A stretch of DNA of 64,000 nucleotides from Rhytidiadelphus loreus (GCA_947034895.1 OX344763.1:72435093-72499092), one strand, 5' to 3'; positions 46,858-58,823 are shown, counted from the stretch's first letter. A program made the numbers and translations. The notes: generated by a model not told the origin, from the sequence alone.

Positions 46858-47166
46858 AACCCGCAATCGCCCTGGGACGAGTGCGGGAAGGGGCGCGTGC
46901 AGGTCTGAGAGCGACCGCGGGTAGGGTGACTGCGGGTCTAAGGGGCCGACTCCGAAGGCGACTACGGGTAGGGCGGCTGCGGGTCTGGGGCTACTGGGGA
47001 TGGGCAACCGCGGGTCGAAGGCTATAGAAGTACTGGGGTCCTGGGCGACTGCGGGTAGGGCGACTGCGGGTCTGGGGCTAGTGGGGATGGGCAACCGCGT
47101 GTGGGGCACCACAGAGTAATTTCTGGACTCCTACAGTGGGGCGACCGCGAGTGGGGCGACTGCGGG
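46858..47166 (+). promoter_or_regulatory. GCGACTGCGGGTC-type motif cluster upstream of WCHI copy A
   Basis: About ten copies or variants (GCGACCGCGGGT, GGCTGCGGGTCTGG and others), most in the orientation that reads GACCCGCAGTCGC towards the gene. It includes a roughly 90-bp local duplication (GGCTGCGGGTCTGGGGCTA...GGGATGGGCAACCGCG). Confidence 0.7.
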
Positions 47167-47169
47167 TAC

Positions 47170-48430
47170 AGGGCGGGATTTTGAATTTCTGAACCTCTAA
47201 GACTTTCACTTTGAAGTTCTCTTACACAAAATTGTGGACATAAATTTTAGTTACCAATGCACTTCATAAAAATGTATTGCACCTTTTCATCTTTTATTTA
47301 AAAATTTGGGTTATGCATCTTTAGCCATTTTATTAATTATTGTTGCAACTTATTAGATTTGACATGCAAAAAGAGGATTTCCACCCTAACATCACTTCTG
47401 CAATTTCAATAAGAAAATAATCAAACATAAGAAATTTACCATCCATGATTCACATGGTTGCGTTTTATTTTCCAATGCAATCTCTATTATGTTTAGTTTG
47501 AATTTGTATGGTGAATCCATTGTAAAACAAGATCCAACTATGAAGAATGTGGGATTCTTGATCAATGTAGACCACTTTCGGAGAGCTCCAAAAGAAGGGG
47601 TTTGGGAATTCAGGGATAAATACCTTTTATTCATTTATGGTCAAGTGTGATTGACACATTATAAATTGAGTGAGAGAACAAACTCAATATAATCAATTAT
47701 ACAATGCACAGGATAGGTGTAGTAAGATGGTTGTTCAAATATCCGACAAGGATTGGATGTGACAGCATGAGCTCCCATATAACTTTCATCATGTGCTTCA
47801 TCAAGCACCGTGAAGGTGTAGTTGGGACTAATTGTCACAATTAATTGTCATAGCTACTTCCCAGTTGTTTTCATGGTTTTGTTCAAATTTTATTTATCTG
47901 TACATTCATAGGTATCCAAACAATAAAACTTGTTTCATATTAATTAAAAGTATAGCCATCATATTTACAAACAAAGGGATTAAATCAAGGGCATACATTT
48001 GTACATTTTCAATATTTGGGGATTTCAAACTTGTGAACCAAGAATAACAAGCCACAACATTTATGGGTATATATTTTATTGGGGGGGTCACATTTATGGG
48101 TATATATTTTTTGGGAGGGGTCACATATGTAAACCATTAAAGTATTGGGCACTAACCAATTAAACATTCATATACCATGGACTGTTTAGCAAAATATGAT
48201 CATCCATCTGAGATAAACAATCCATGCATTGTTTAGCAAAATCATAGTATAGAAATGTAAAATGAAGTTCTTTGTCAAGCACATTGCTATTTCACATGTC
48301 TAGCATGACTTTAGTACTATTATCTTCATAAATAACTTATTTCTTTTTATGATCCCAACTCAAAAATCAAAATAGGGTCTTATGCCATGGTACAAGGCTG
48401 CCGTTTGATGCACCACAACAATGTCTCTAG
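47170..48430. other. AT-rich intergenic DNA with a 33-bp duplication
   Basis: No gene is supported. ACATTTATGGGTATATATTT is repeated at 48,057 and 48,090, each copy ending in a G run and TCACA. Confidence 0.5.
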
Positions 48431-49446
48431 TCACGAACGATTTGCTTGTGGCAAAAGGTTGTCCAAGTTTGCGCGAGCTTGGTTTAACCTATTATTGGTC
48501 CGCTCAAAGATATCCGTGGTGTTGATTTGAACGCTCAGAGATTGTGTAAATGCGCGTTCCGTCCCGTGCTCATCATCCTAAGGTGGAATTGTCATTAGTA
48601 CATATGATATTTACAGAATGGGGTACAAACAATATTAACCTAGCAAGTATATTAACTCGTGTTGTGGTATTGCACTAACCTTAATGAGTTGTAACAACAA
48701 GCATCCATTCTCAGACTCGGAAAGTTTCTCGACATCCTCAAATTCTTCTAATAAAGCCCTACATCTCCCGACCCCCCATATCAATGAATATTAAAACATA
48801 ACAACTACATATGGGTATTTTTAGCATATAATCTTATAATACAAGTTCTATACTAGAACAACCGAACCTGAGGTTTGTGCAATCTTTTCCTTGCCGAACC
48901 CACACATATTCTTCCATCATGGCCCACCCCTCCCTAATAGCCTCATCAAATTTGGCTCCCCAAACAATATCACGTGTGTTTTGTATCAAACACATCACTC
49001 GTCCTGCAGCAAATAAGCACTAATAGTGAGATGAAATGTCCACCACCAACTATCCAACTAGAAATGTTCATTAATACATGTTCATTTCATTATTCAAGGA
49101 TTCAAATCACCTATACAAAATGAAGGGCAATATTTTACTCACCCATTTTGCTGGCTTGGAAATGGCCTTTGGACTCATTGCACTGGCCATAATGAGCAAA
49201 GCAATACAATTTGTAGCCTTTCCAAAAGTCCTTAATCCTATTTCAAAGATCACAAATCAATTCCAATAGAATAGTCATTGTCATGGTGATTCTCCCACCT
49301 ATTAAAAAGACATTGTCTACAATACAAGTGGATGACAATAAAGAAGTCAAAGGCAAACTAAACAAATTTTTACCGGAAATATTCATGGTCGAGAATAATT
49401 ATGACTTCCTCTAAGCACTTGCTAAATTGAACACCTGCCATTAAGC
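48431..49446 (-). CDS. Small spliced gene of unknown function (5' end unresolved)
   Basis: Minus-strand exons with matching phases: 49,374-49,446 (LMAGVQFSKCLEEVIIILDH), about 49,143-49,298 (ending KLYCFAHYGQCNESKGHF plus QASKM), 48,868-49,003 (RVMCLIQNTRDIVWGAKF, then EGWAMMEEYVWVRQGKDC), 48,680-48,764 (CRALLEEFEDVEKLSE) and 48,431-48,577 (DDEHGTERAFTQSLSVQI to PQANRS, TGA). Donors and acceptors are GT and AG. The last four junction phases agree, which is unlikely by chance. The exon at 49,143-49,298 has one or two stops (TGA, TAG) and possibly one extra base in its first third. I do not recognise the protein. It is not visible as a long open frame because every exon is short. Confidence 0.5.
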
Positions 49447-49947
49447 CTGTAAGGAGCCAAATAACTAATCATTAGCAATGCAAGAAGATTAAATTTGAAT
49501 AGGCTACATAACAATTGAGGCCCCCCTACGTTACTATAACATCCAAAAATGAAAGAGAATCAATGAAGAACCAAATGAATCATTTTCATTTGAATTGCTA
49601 ATTGTTTTAAATGTGAATTTAGTGTACCCTTTTTTGGTGACTTCACACCCATTTGTGTGTGCATCCTTATTATTCAACAACTTTGCCACAATGAATGCAA
49701 TTGCCGTTTCAAGGCCCTCTACATCAAATGGCTTTGATATTCTCACTATCCTAAACTAATGGAAAAGATTTTGGGTTCATTGAAGTATACAAGAAGTGTC
49801 TGCTGTATTGTTGGCTGTTTGTTGGAAACCAAAAAAACCACGAGACCTCCACAACATCGGGCCCACATTCAGCCACTACAAGGCAAGTGAACTACAAGGC
49901 GCAGTTATGAAAATTATGACCACAGGCTAGAACAACCCATGAAATAC

Positions 49948-51480
49948 CCGCGGTCGCCAGGGGCGCATGCGCTAACCCTAACACGGATACTAGGGCGATT
50001 ACGCGTGAGGCGACCGCGGGTCCGGTCCAAGGATCCCTCGCGTCTTTCAAGGGCGACCTTGGGTCAGGGCGACCTTGGATCCCCGAGGGGGAAACACATT
50101 TCAAAATCCCCCCTCCATCAAGGCGACTGCGCATAGGGGGCGACTGCGGGTTAAGGAGAAAATGCAAACTCCTTGACCCGCAGTCGCCCCCTACGCGCAG
50201 TCGCCCATATGGAAGGGGAGGGAGACACCAAATAATTTTCCGCCCTCAATCAGGGCGACTGCGCATAGGGGGCGACTGCGGGTCAAGGTGGGAGACACCA
50301 AAAATTTCGAAAATGCAATCTCCCCCCTTCCATCAGGGCGACTGTGCGTAGGGGGCGACTTCGGGTCAAGGTGGGAGCAACCTAACTATTTCAAAATGCA
50401 ATCTCCCCCCTTCAATCAGGGCGACTACGCGTAGGGGGCGACTGCGAGTCAAGGTGGGAGACACCAGGAATTTCGAAAATGAAATCTCCCCCCTTCCAAA
50501 ATCAGACCTGGGGTTCTAGGGCGACTACGCTTTGGGCGACTACGGGTATGGGCATGTTTCACAAGATTAATTTTTTTTTGGGACCCCTCTCCTTTATTGT
50601 TTCTAATTCACTTTAATCATATGTTACTTCCTCCATTTTGTTTACAAATTCAACAAGACAAAAAAGACATGATTCTGTTTTAGGTCTAAGACACTACATC
50701 TTGTGTAGGATGTGTAAGGATTTTATGTAGGTTTAAGGATTTGATTCTAGATAAAAGTTTTATTATTGTTTTCCAAGGTCTAGGGTCTAGGGTTTAGGGT
50801 TTGGGAACCCCTTCACATTGTGAGAATAATTCTTCCATTGCCTTGCCATGTCTTTGATATGAACTGACGCCTAACATTTATTACCAATTTAGTATGTGAG
50901 ATAAGGAAAAATCAATTAGAATATGCTGCAAATGCTAATTAGTGTTGGGTCAGAATGGTTGTTGGTTTAGGGCGACCTCGGGTCAGGGGCGACCGCAAGT
51001 CATCGACGAAGCAAAAAACACATTTGAATCAGGGCGATTGAGCGTAGGGGGCAACTGCGGGTCAAGGAGGGAGACTAATTTTTTGGAAAATGCAAATTCA
51101 ATCCCCAGTAGGGCGACTGCGCGTAGGAGGCGACTGCGGGTCAAGGAGGGAGACTGATTTTTTGGAAAATGCAAACTCAATCTCCAGTGGGGCGACTACG
51201 CGTAGGGGGCGACTGCGGGTCAAAGAGACTTCTTTGTAGGCGACCGCGTGTGCAAGTTTCGGGATGGTTTAGTTGGTACCCACGGTCGCCCACGATCCGC
51301 AGTCGCCCTTGATGCGTAGTCGCCCATTTTAGCGATTCAAAAATGCGCAGTCGCCCATTCCCGTTGTCTTCAGACCCGCAGTCGCCCCTCCTCAGACCCG
51401 CAGTCGCTCCACTTCAGACCCGCAGTCGCCCCCTCCCGACCCGCAGTCACCCAAACGCACGCGCCCTGAGGCGACTTCGG
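49948..51480. promoter_or_regulatory. Large GCGACTGCGGGTC-type motif cluster upstream of the kinase gene
   Basis: Dozens of copies. At 50,115-50,500 and 51,030-51,230 they sit in 80-90 bp tandem units holding a pair of motifs, GCGACTGCGCGTAGGGGGC then GACTGCGGGTCAAGG, followed by GGGAGACACC or GGGAGACT and a run of Cs. Most distal copies read GCGACTGCGGGTC on the plus strand. The proximal group at 51,285-51,460 is inverted and reads GACCCGCAGTCGCC towards the gene. A plain AT-rich gap (50,560-50,940) separates the sub-clusters and contains TCTAGGGTTTAGGGTTTGGG. Confidence 0.7.
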
Positions 51481-51528
51481 GTACTTAAGCGTTAGCCCCA
51501 CTTCCAATTCTCACCTTACTTTAGCCTT

Positions 51529-51614
51529 GCGCACTATCTTTCACCTACCTTCAGGTGGCTGGATGCGTGCCCGTGGGTTGGGGTTTCAATTGGGAGGGGA
51601 ATTTTTGCCCTTTC
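51529..51614 (+). promoter_or_regulatory. Shared proximal promoter block (kinase gene)
   Basis: TGCGCACTATCTTTCACCTA, then GGTGGCTGGATGCGTG and GGGGTTTCAATTGGGAGGGG, and ATTTTTGCCCTTT. It matches 55,398-55,486 across its whole length with small changes. Confidence 0.65.
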
Positions 51615-51661
51615 AATCTACGAATTTTGAACTACGGTTTTGAATTGTTTTTAAGTACAAC

Positions 51662-53209
51662 ATGGCTTTTCCACATGAAGGCAACACTACAAGGAGAAAG
51701 TCTTTATGGGATCTGGACCTTGATGATCCAATTTTTTTCGAGGTTCCGATAGCTGTAAATGAAAACGAAGAAGGAGGGAGTCAAGAGCGACGGAAGGGCA
51801 AGAAGCAGAAGTCAGCACATGACAAGGACTCCAACTATCTTCCCCCGAGTTATACCCGATATGCATACGAAGCGTGTCTCCAGTGGTACGCAGGGAAAAG
51901 TGTACAATTCTTGGAGGCAAGCTATTTGAGGTGTCCTACAACTGGTAGTGTGGCCTTGCCAAACGATTTACAGGCACGGATTTTAACCAAGCTAAAGGGA
52001 TCCGATGATTTCGCAGACATTGACTTGACATATTCTTCGAGACTATTTGAATGGCTTGATAACACATTGAAAGCGGTGATGTTCAATACCAAGAAATTGA
52101 TGGAGGAACATCGACCGTTACTTCCAATAGTAGAGGAATCAGAAGACATCAAGGCATTCCGCCAAAAAATGGAGTGGTGGTCCAGCGCAGTGAAGAAATT
52201 GGCAAGAGGCTCGGCAAGGGGTTTTAAGTGGAAAAATGCAGCGGTGCAGGCAGCATTTGCACGAAATGGTGGATTGTGTATCACGTGGATCCCCGATACG
52301 GCAAAAGTGGTGCCCCTTAGTGCTTTTGAACGTGAAGGGGGGTATGCAAAAGTGCGTAAGGTACGCATTGAAGGATTGGATACAATTCCAAGCTACATCG
52401 TTTTTGCTGGGAAAGTATCCAAGGCAATAAACCCGCGCGAGGGGAGAGCGCAACGATCCATGGAGGCCCTTGCATGCCCCTTGAACCACCCTGGCATCAT
52501 TAAGTTTTTTGCCATTCATTCTCGCACGAATGAAGCATACACTTTGTGGTGGAATGGGGGCCATTTGAATGAGTTGAGGCATTTAGATCGTTTTGTATCA
52601 CCAACCATTGACTGGCATGAAATGCAAAAAGCCACAAGACTTCCTGAAGAGAAACAAAAAGAATTTGGTCTCTTCCGAAGGCACAAGGCAAAGTTGGCAT
52701 GGGCTTTAGTATATGTGACAAATCTGATGCACAAGTGCCGCGTGCTACACAATGACTTGTCTCCCATGAACATCATGTTGCATTTTCCGGATTATTCAAA
52801 CGACATAATCAACATTGGAATTTGTGATTTTGGAATATCAAGTCGTTTTGACGAAAACGCGCCTTCACATTTTGGAAAGCCATCTGAGGCCGAGAGGGAT
52901 CAATACCGAGAAGGTCGTTGGTGGGTTGCCCCGGAGTTGTTTTATGCATATGGACCTCCAAATTCCGATACAAGCATACCGATCATGCAACAACGGTATA
53001 AATATACGCAACAGTCAGACTCGTATTCTATTGGGAAGTTGACCGAATGGATGAGAATTGGTGATATGAACGATTGGGACAAGGATTTGTTCAAGAACCG
53101 CGAGGGATCAATGTACTTTGGAATGAAGTTGCGTGAACTCGTGAACACTGACCCAAAGAAGAGACCAACGTGTATAGAGATCACAAATTCCCTTATGTCT
53201 CCACCATAG
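51662..53209 (+). CDS. Divergent protein kinase, intact 515-codon ORF
   Basis: ATG at 51,662 in an AACATGGC context, TAG at 53,207. The N-terminal 200 residues are unrecognised (basic KGKKQK segment, then YTRYAYEACLQWYAGKS). The kinase domain follows: loop REGGYAKVRKVRI (residues 224-236), AGK with Lys 251, catalytic loop HNDLSPMNIML (His 363, Asp 365, Asn 370), CDFGISS (Asp 389) and VAPELF (Glu 425). The usual HRD is HND and the lysine of HRDLKxxN is Ser, so activity is possible but atypical. The key Lys, both Asp and the Asn are kept. It is the only large gene in the window without a stop or frameshift, suggesting constraint or youth. It shares its upstream motif cluster and promoter block with WCHI genes. 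Confidence 0.88.
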   Translation: MAFPHEGNTTRRKSLWDLDLDDPIFFEVPIAVNENEEGGSQERRKGKKQKSAHDKDSNYLPPSYTRYAYEACLQWYAGKSVQFLEASYLRCPTTGSVALPNDLQARILTKLKGSDDFADIDLTYSSRLFEWLDNTLKAVMFNTKKLMEEHRPLLPIVEESEDIKAFRQKMEWWSSAVKKLARGSARGFKWKNAAVQAAFARNGGLCITWIPDTAKVVPLSAFEREGGYAKVRKVRIEGLDTIPSYIVFAGKVSKAINPREGRAQRSMEALACPLNHPGIIKFFAIHSRTNEAYTLWWNGGHLNELRHLDRFVSPTIDWHEMQKATRLPEEKQKEFGLFRRHKAKLAWALVYVTNLMHKCRVLHNDLSPMNIMLHFPDYSNDIINIGICDFGISSRFDENAPSHFGKPSEAERDQYREGRWWVAPELFYAYGPPNSDTSIPIMQQRYKYTQQSDSYSIGKLTEWMRIGDMNDWDKDLFKNREGSMYFGMKLRELVNTDPKKRPTCIEITNSLMSPP

Positions 53210-54980
53210 TCCATGATGCCCCCCGAATTGGTGTTCCGAGACTCACCTTTGTAATAGGATAGTCTAGAGCAAGAGTTTAGTGGTGCAAGCAATGAGCTTG
53301 GTGGCCAATTATGTGTTGCTTACTTTGTAATATTTTCCTCTAATATATGAAGGAATTTTATGCTACGTGCCTTGTCTTTAGAAAAACAATTACTCAATGG
53401 GCTATTTGTCAAATTGTATATATTGAATATGGCCTTTTACACATTGTTATGCAAAGTGTAACAAATTTTGAATTCAAATGTTCTTGGTCCTTTTTGATTC
53501 CGTAGTATATAATGGACGCAAGGAAAATAAGAAAATGAAAATAAATTAGTTGGTAATTGATGTTGAAGACTTGTATTATTTCTTGAATAAAATGTGCTAG
53601 TATGCAATTGAAAGGAGTTTTACTTTCATGGTCATTGAATTCAAATAGTTGTTTTTTCAATCCCTAAAAAAATGTAAGTCATACATCATTTACATTCTCT
53701 TATTATTTTTTCTATTTCCAAAAATAAAAGCAAGTTGGGTTTTTTTTCCTATTTATTCTAATTCAAATATAGGAAACATAAATTTTATACTTTTTTATAC
53801 TTTTCCTTTTTATTCATACTTTACCTATTTCAAAATAGATGAGAGATGTTTTTATTTATTTATTTAACCTTTTTCGCTCTCTTCCTATTTATTTTATTTG
53901 GAAAAAGTGTTCATTGACTTCTTGCGACCCTTTTTTTTTTTTGACAATGAAACAAGAGTGGATATTGCAAAAAAGATATGTAGCCATAATCTTTGTCATT
54001 TATTAAACAAGCAATTCGAGAAAACTTGGATGAATTCAATAATAAATGTAAATCTGGTTTTAGCATAATGTTTTCCTACCATATTCTTTTTTTTGGTATA
54101 TGTCATCCAAATTGATAAAAACACACATTCTTTCATAGATGGTTGGAGTATGATATAAGTCCAACAATGACTTTCATTTATAGATTTGTGTCCGTACAAG
54201 AAATTTAGTTATTAGGCATGTAATTTACCAAAATTAGTGTGTGTAACATAGTATGTAATTTGAGTCTACATCCAAAAATACATAATGAACATCTCATGTC
54301 AAAACAATTACAAAGACATTATTGTTACAATTGCAATGGTTAATAATCATAACATTGGTTATTAACAATTGAATTAGTTATTAACAATAAAATTAGTCAT
54401 TAACAATGAAATAAGTCATTTACAAAAAAATTAAGAATTAACAATGAAATTAATTAATAAGAAAAAAATTAGTTAACAACAACTTCTTCTAAAACAATTG
54501 CAAAGATTTAACTTCTGTTCAGGTAATCAATAAGGAATCCATTTGTACCACAACCGACCTCAACCCTAATGGCTCCCCAAATATAGTATAAAGTATAAAC
54601 TAGTATTCCATAAATTTTGCAACACAAATGGGATTGAGCTCACAATCCTTTTTTTTTCCCTTGAGATTTGGTGCTCAAAAGCAACAAAAAATTTAGGCTA
54701 GCTATAAGCTGTAGGAATTTTTTAGGAAAATTTTGGATGAAATTGCTAGAATAACTTCAACTTCTAGAAAAGTCTTGGATGAAATCGCCACAATGTAAAT
54801 GAAAATAGAATTTTAGATACTTAGTATCACATTTTCTATCCAGTACGTGGATGAATGTTGAAGCTTGGAGCCCCTCCGTAACATTTAGTATCGCCACTTT
54901 CCTAGCGCAAGGAAAAATGGAAAAAAAAATATCACAATCTATAAACATGTACTAAGAAAGAAAAGAAAAGTCCATGCATT
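53210..54980. other. AT-rich intergenic DNA with an AT-rich minisatellite
   Basis: No gene is supported. At about 54,350-54,480 a unit of about 20 bp, like ATTAGTTATTAACAATGAA, is repeated five to six times with drift. The downstream part is plain AT-rich sequence. Confidence 0.5.
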
Positions 54981-54987
54981 AATAGAT

Positions 54988-55375
54988 GGACCCGCGGTCG
55001 CCCAGGACCCGCTGTCGCCCACAACCCGCGGTCGCCTTCGCAAAGTGGACTCGTGGTCGTCCTGGACCCGCTGTCGCCCAGGACCCGCGGTCACCTTCGC
55101 AAAGTGGACCCGTGGTTGTCCTGGACCCGCGGTCGCCTAGGACCCGTAGTCGCCCTGGACCCGAAGTCGCCCTGGACCCGCGGTCGCCCATTCGCCCAGG
55201 CTCCTTCGACCCGCAGTCGCATTGGAGCACCTGTCCAGACCCGTAGTCGCCCCACTCTAGGACCCGCGGTCGCCCTGGAGCACTTGCGTTGACCCGCACT
55301 TGCCCCACTTCAGGACCCGCGGTCGCCCCAGGGGCGACCTTGGATACATCAGCGTTCTCCTCCACCCGCAGTCGC
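54988..55375 (+). promoter_or_regulatory. GACCCGCGGTCGCC-type motif cluster upstream of WCHI copy B
   Basis: About 18 copies at 18-25 bp spacing, all reading GACCCGCRGTCGCC towards the gene. This is the same motif as in the other clusters. Most copies have CCGCGG at the centre. Confidence 0.72.
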
Positions 55376-55397
55376 CATTAAATTTTCCCTGGCATTC

Positions 55398-55486
55398 TGC
55401 GCACTGTCTTTCACCTGCTGACGTGGCTGAATGTGTGGACAGAAGCTAGGGGTTTCAGTAGTGAGGGGGGATTTTTGTCCCTTTGC
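55398..55486 (+). promoter_or_regulatory. Shared proximal promoter block (WCHI copy B)
   Basis: CTGCGCACTGTCTTTCACCT, GTGGCTGAATGTGTGG, GGGGTTTCAGTAGTGAGGGG, ATTTTTGTCCCTTTGC. It follows directly on the motif cluster, as before the kinase. Confidence 0.65.
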
Positions 55487-55660
55487 ACGGCTCATTTTAT
55501 TCACGCTTGGATGACATAGGGTGTTTCACGAGAACATTGTATTTTTGTAAATGTTAAATGTGATAGGATTACGTTTAGTATATTTTACACCTACGGTTTA
55601 GGCTTGCAACCCTAAACCGCATAGTACTTAGTTGGCTACTTCTGAGACGAAGTGATCGTT

Positions 55661-57151
55661 ATGGAGGGCGAGGACTCTCAACCGCCACACGGTATGTCAA
55701 GATACCGACTTCGACTCACCAAAAAGGCGGTTTGTGACAAGGATCGTAAAAGGAGCGGCAAACCTCACAAGAAGCGTGTACCCATCTTGTTGCATCCAAA
55801 GATGAAGGCCTTTTTGGGATGGGAAGTAGAACTAGAGCCTTGGACATATGAAACTGTAAACAAATATGTGGATTGGTGCCACATCAACAAGTTGTTCCCG
55901 TTTTGGCGACACCCTTTGCACGTGAAGTCTAATAAGGCAAATTTGGCTTACTGCAAGAGTGTTGTCTTCTAGCGAAGGTGTTTGGAGGTATGGCAGCAAC
56001 TCTATTTGGAGTCCCAACCTTATCGAAATGACAACTTCTCTTTCTATCTTGTGCAAATGGTGTACGTTGAAGTTCAATTGAAGAAAAAGGTAGATTGGAC
56101 AACCTTGAAGGAGCTTCCTATCGGTGACCGCCCGGACAGACCGATAGTGCTGGATGAAGAAGGACTTCTTCAAGCAAATCAGAAGCTTTTAGAGGCAAAG
56201 CCTGGCAAGTTGGCTGTTGGTGATGACCAAGTTCAATGGTCTTCAACTTCTAGCTCAGATGAGCACACTTACGAATACGATGGATATTCTTTTGAGAGTG
56301 ACAACGAAGACATTGGCAAAGAAAAACAAGAGGTGGCTGAGGACGTTCAAGTTGACAAGAAGGGAAAGAAGAAGCTTGAGGAGCCGCAATCATTGTCCAA
56401 GATTCAAAAACAAAGCTTAGATGTTCATGTACCGATCAATGTGGACCGTTCTGGTGTAGACATTGGGTCTAGCGGAAGCAGTGACAATGATTCGGAAGAC
56501 AATTTAGAGATGTTGGGCACTAAGATCGAAAGTGCATGAGCAGCTTTGACTTCAACAGTAGCGGATCTTATGAATTTGAAAGAGAAGGTACAACATCTTC
56601 CAGTGAATCCAACTGTTGTGGATGGGTTGAAGAAGGAGTTAGAGGCGACTGAAAACGCCATTGCTGAAAATGAGAAGATTTACTCTAAGTTAAACAAAAG
56701 TAGAGTAAATTATTTCAAGAAGATCGAAGACGGGCGAGCACACATTTCCGATGATTTAGCGGTGCTTCAAAATAAACTTGATCTTTTGCAACGTGATAAA
56801 TGGTCCCATCAAAGCGAAAGGAGAAGCTTGAATCTTCAAATACATGAGTTAGAGATGGAATATTATGATGATGCCTTAAAAGAAGCCAAAAAAGAGGGCA
56901 TCTTGGCTTTAGCTCCGGATTATGGTAGCAATACAGAAGAAAGAGCAACGCTTTTTTATTTGGTGAAGCTACTGGAGAAAAAACAAGAGTTGTTGCACGA
57001 GGGCATATTGGACTTGGAGCGCCACATCCTTTATTTTAAGGAATGGCGCAAGTGGGCCTATGAGGCCATAGGTGCCACCCGTGCGGAACTTCAAAGAATG
57101 GGACCGGAGCCCAAAGAAAGTGACTTTGTGAATAGTGAAAAAAGTGCTTAG
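55661..57151 (+). pseudogene. WCHI-motif family protein, copy B (two in-frame stops)
   Basis: ATG at 55,661 (MEGEDSQPPHGMSRYRLRL), frame to TAG at 57,149. The conserved block has YVDWCHINKLFPFWRH, NKANLAYCKS, RRCLEVWQQLY and VDWTTLKELP. An acidic linker (SSTSSSDEHTYEYDG) and a long coiled coil follow, ending QRMGPEPKESDFVNSEKSA. The frame is unshifted but is cut by TAG at 55,970-55,972, inside the conserved block, and by TGA at 56,537-56,539. Both fit a single C to T change. It has the same layout and upstream elements as copy A. Confidence 0.72.
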
Positions 57152-58823
57152 TGGTTGGATCTAGTGTGGTAGAAAAAAACATTTTGGCCTTCCAATTTTT
57201 GATTTTCCAAAGGTTTTGTGGAATAAAGAAATTCACACCTTTGTTTTTGAAATGTACATATGTTTTTATTATATTTTGAATACGAGGGCTATGAATTTGG
57301 TGTCTTTGCAAGAATGGATGTCAGAGATGGTACCTACGGGCTGAAATTTGGGACTGAATTTTGGAAACTTTATTTGAAGATAGAAAAAACGATTACCTTT
57401 GTGGTAATATAACTTTTTTTCCAATCGGTGCCCAAGAACAAAAGTTATGCCCATATAGTCCAAACTCCAAAGCAGGAGAGAATGGGCAGCAAAAAAATGT
57501 GACAAGCATTTGAATTTATTTTTCTAAATTTTTTTCCCTCATAGATTACAATTTTGTCTATCTGGAAAGCTTTTTTTCATTTCATTTGGATTTTTTATGA
57601 GAAAGTTATGGACAATCTTGTTTATTGGGCAATTAGAGCTTCTGGTGGGAAAAATACCTTGTAAGATTAATTTAGGAATGCAATTTTGGCAATTGTTCAA
57701 GAAAAGAAGTTTCACATGGTTTAGTTTGCTTGCAACAACAATTTGACTGTGGGGATTAGTGCATTTTAATTCTATCTTAGAAAGAAAATAGATTTTCATT
57801 CAATCTCATATGCACTTCTATTCTACAATTTTTTTAAGAATGAAAATTAAGTTTTTTGGAAAACCTTTTTTTTATTTAGACTCTCAACTCAATTCTCCAC
57901 TATATTTGTTTAAAGCTCAAAACTCTGTAGTGCAAGAAATTAAAGTGAAAAATGTTAAAAGTCAAATAATGTAGTCCAGCAATGTGCTGAAAAAATTGTT
58001 TTTTTCACTTTAAATGCGGATATCTTGCAATCTGTAAGATGAAAAATTCTGAAATTTTTTCCACACATTCTCGTACTAGTAAGGTGTAAGATCCTATGGT
58101 TATGTGTGGGAAAAAAACTATTTTCAAAAACAATTTTGGATACTTTAAGAAATTGTTGAGTAGAAGTAGGTAAGATCTAGTTGTAAAATTTAAATAATGA
58201 ATATCTCTAAAATGAAATGAAAATGGTGAGAGTGTGCTATCAAGTGAAGTTAACTATGTGACCGGACCTAATTTTTTTTTAGATTGTAGAAATTGCCTGG
58301 AAAAACAAATCCTACAAGCAACTTTTAAAAGAAGAAACTGTAGACTCAAGTTGCCCGCCAAACAAAATGGTCCATAACTTTATCATAAAAAATCTGAATG
58401 GAATGAATCAAATTTTTCCATGTAAACAAAAACATGTTGTATGAGAAAAAAATCCAAAAGGAAAAAATTCATTAAAAGATTTGAAGATTGCAATTTTGTG
58501 GGGACCATGTATGGAATCATTGTGCGAGGCATTACAACAAATGTATTTGCATTTCACCAATTACATTTTAGGCTACAAATGTATAAGTATGCCTAAACCT
58601 TCAAAACCAAAGCAATAGAAGGTTGTTGTCAATAAGCACAGTAGTACAATACACAGCCAAGGCGATATAGTTTTAGAAGCCAACATCTTAACCCTAACTT
58701 TTGCTAGAGTACTACAGTGTGCGAGTATGGATATACTACGGCCCTTATACTATGGGCCTTACATCTTGTATACTACTACGATTAACTAGAACCACCGTTG
58801 AAGTAAGTATCTCATAGAAATAT
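57152..58823. other. AT-rich DNA with a ~110-bp inverted repeat
   Basis: No gene is supported. The segment at about 57,550-57,680 is repeated in inverted form at about 58,310-58,430, with words such as TTTTTTATGAGAAAGTTATG versus TTTTTTATGATAAAGTTATG. The arms are diverged. A foldback or MITE-like element with a roughly 630-bp interior is possible. Confidence 0.5.

Noticed and set aside
49534..49746. 70-codon minus ORF as first exon of the spliced gene
   Set aside because: The peptide is partly plausible (GLETAIAFIVAKLLNN), but no phase-compatible splice link to the exon at 49,446 was found.
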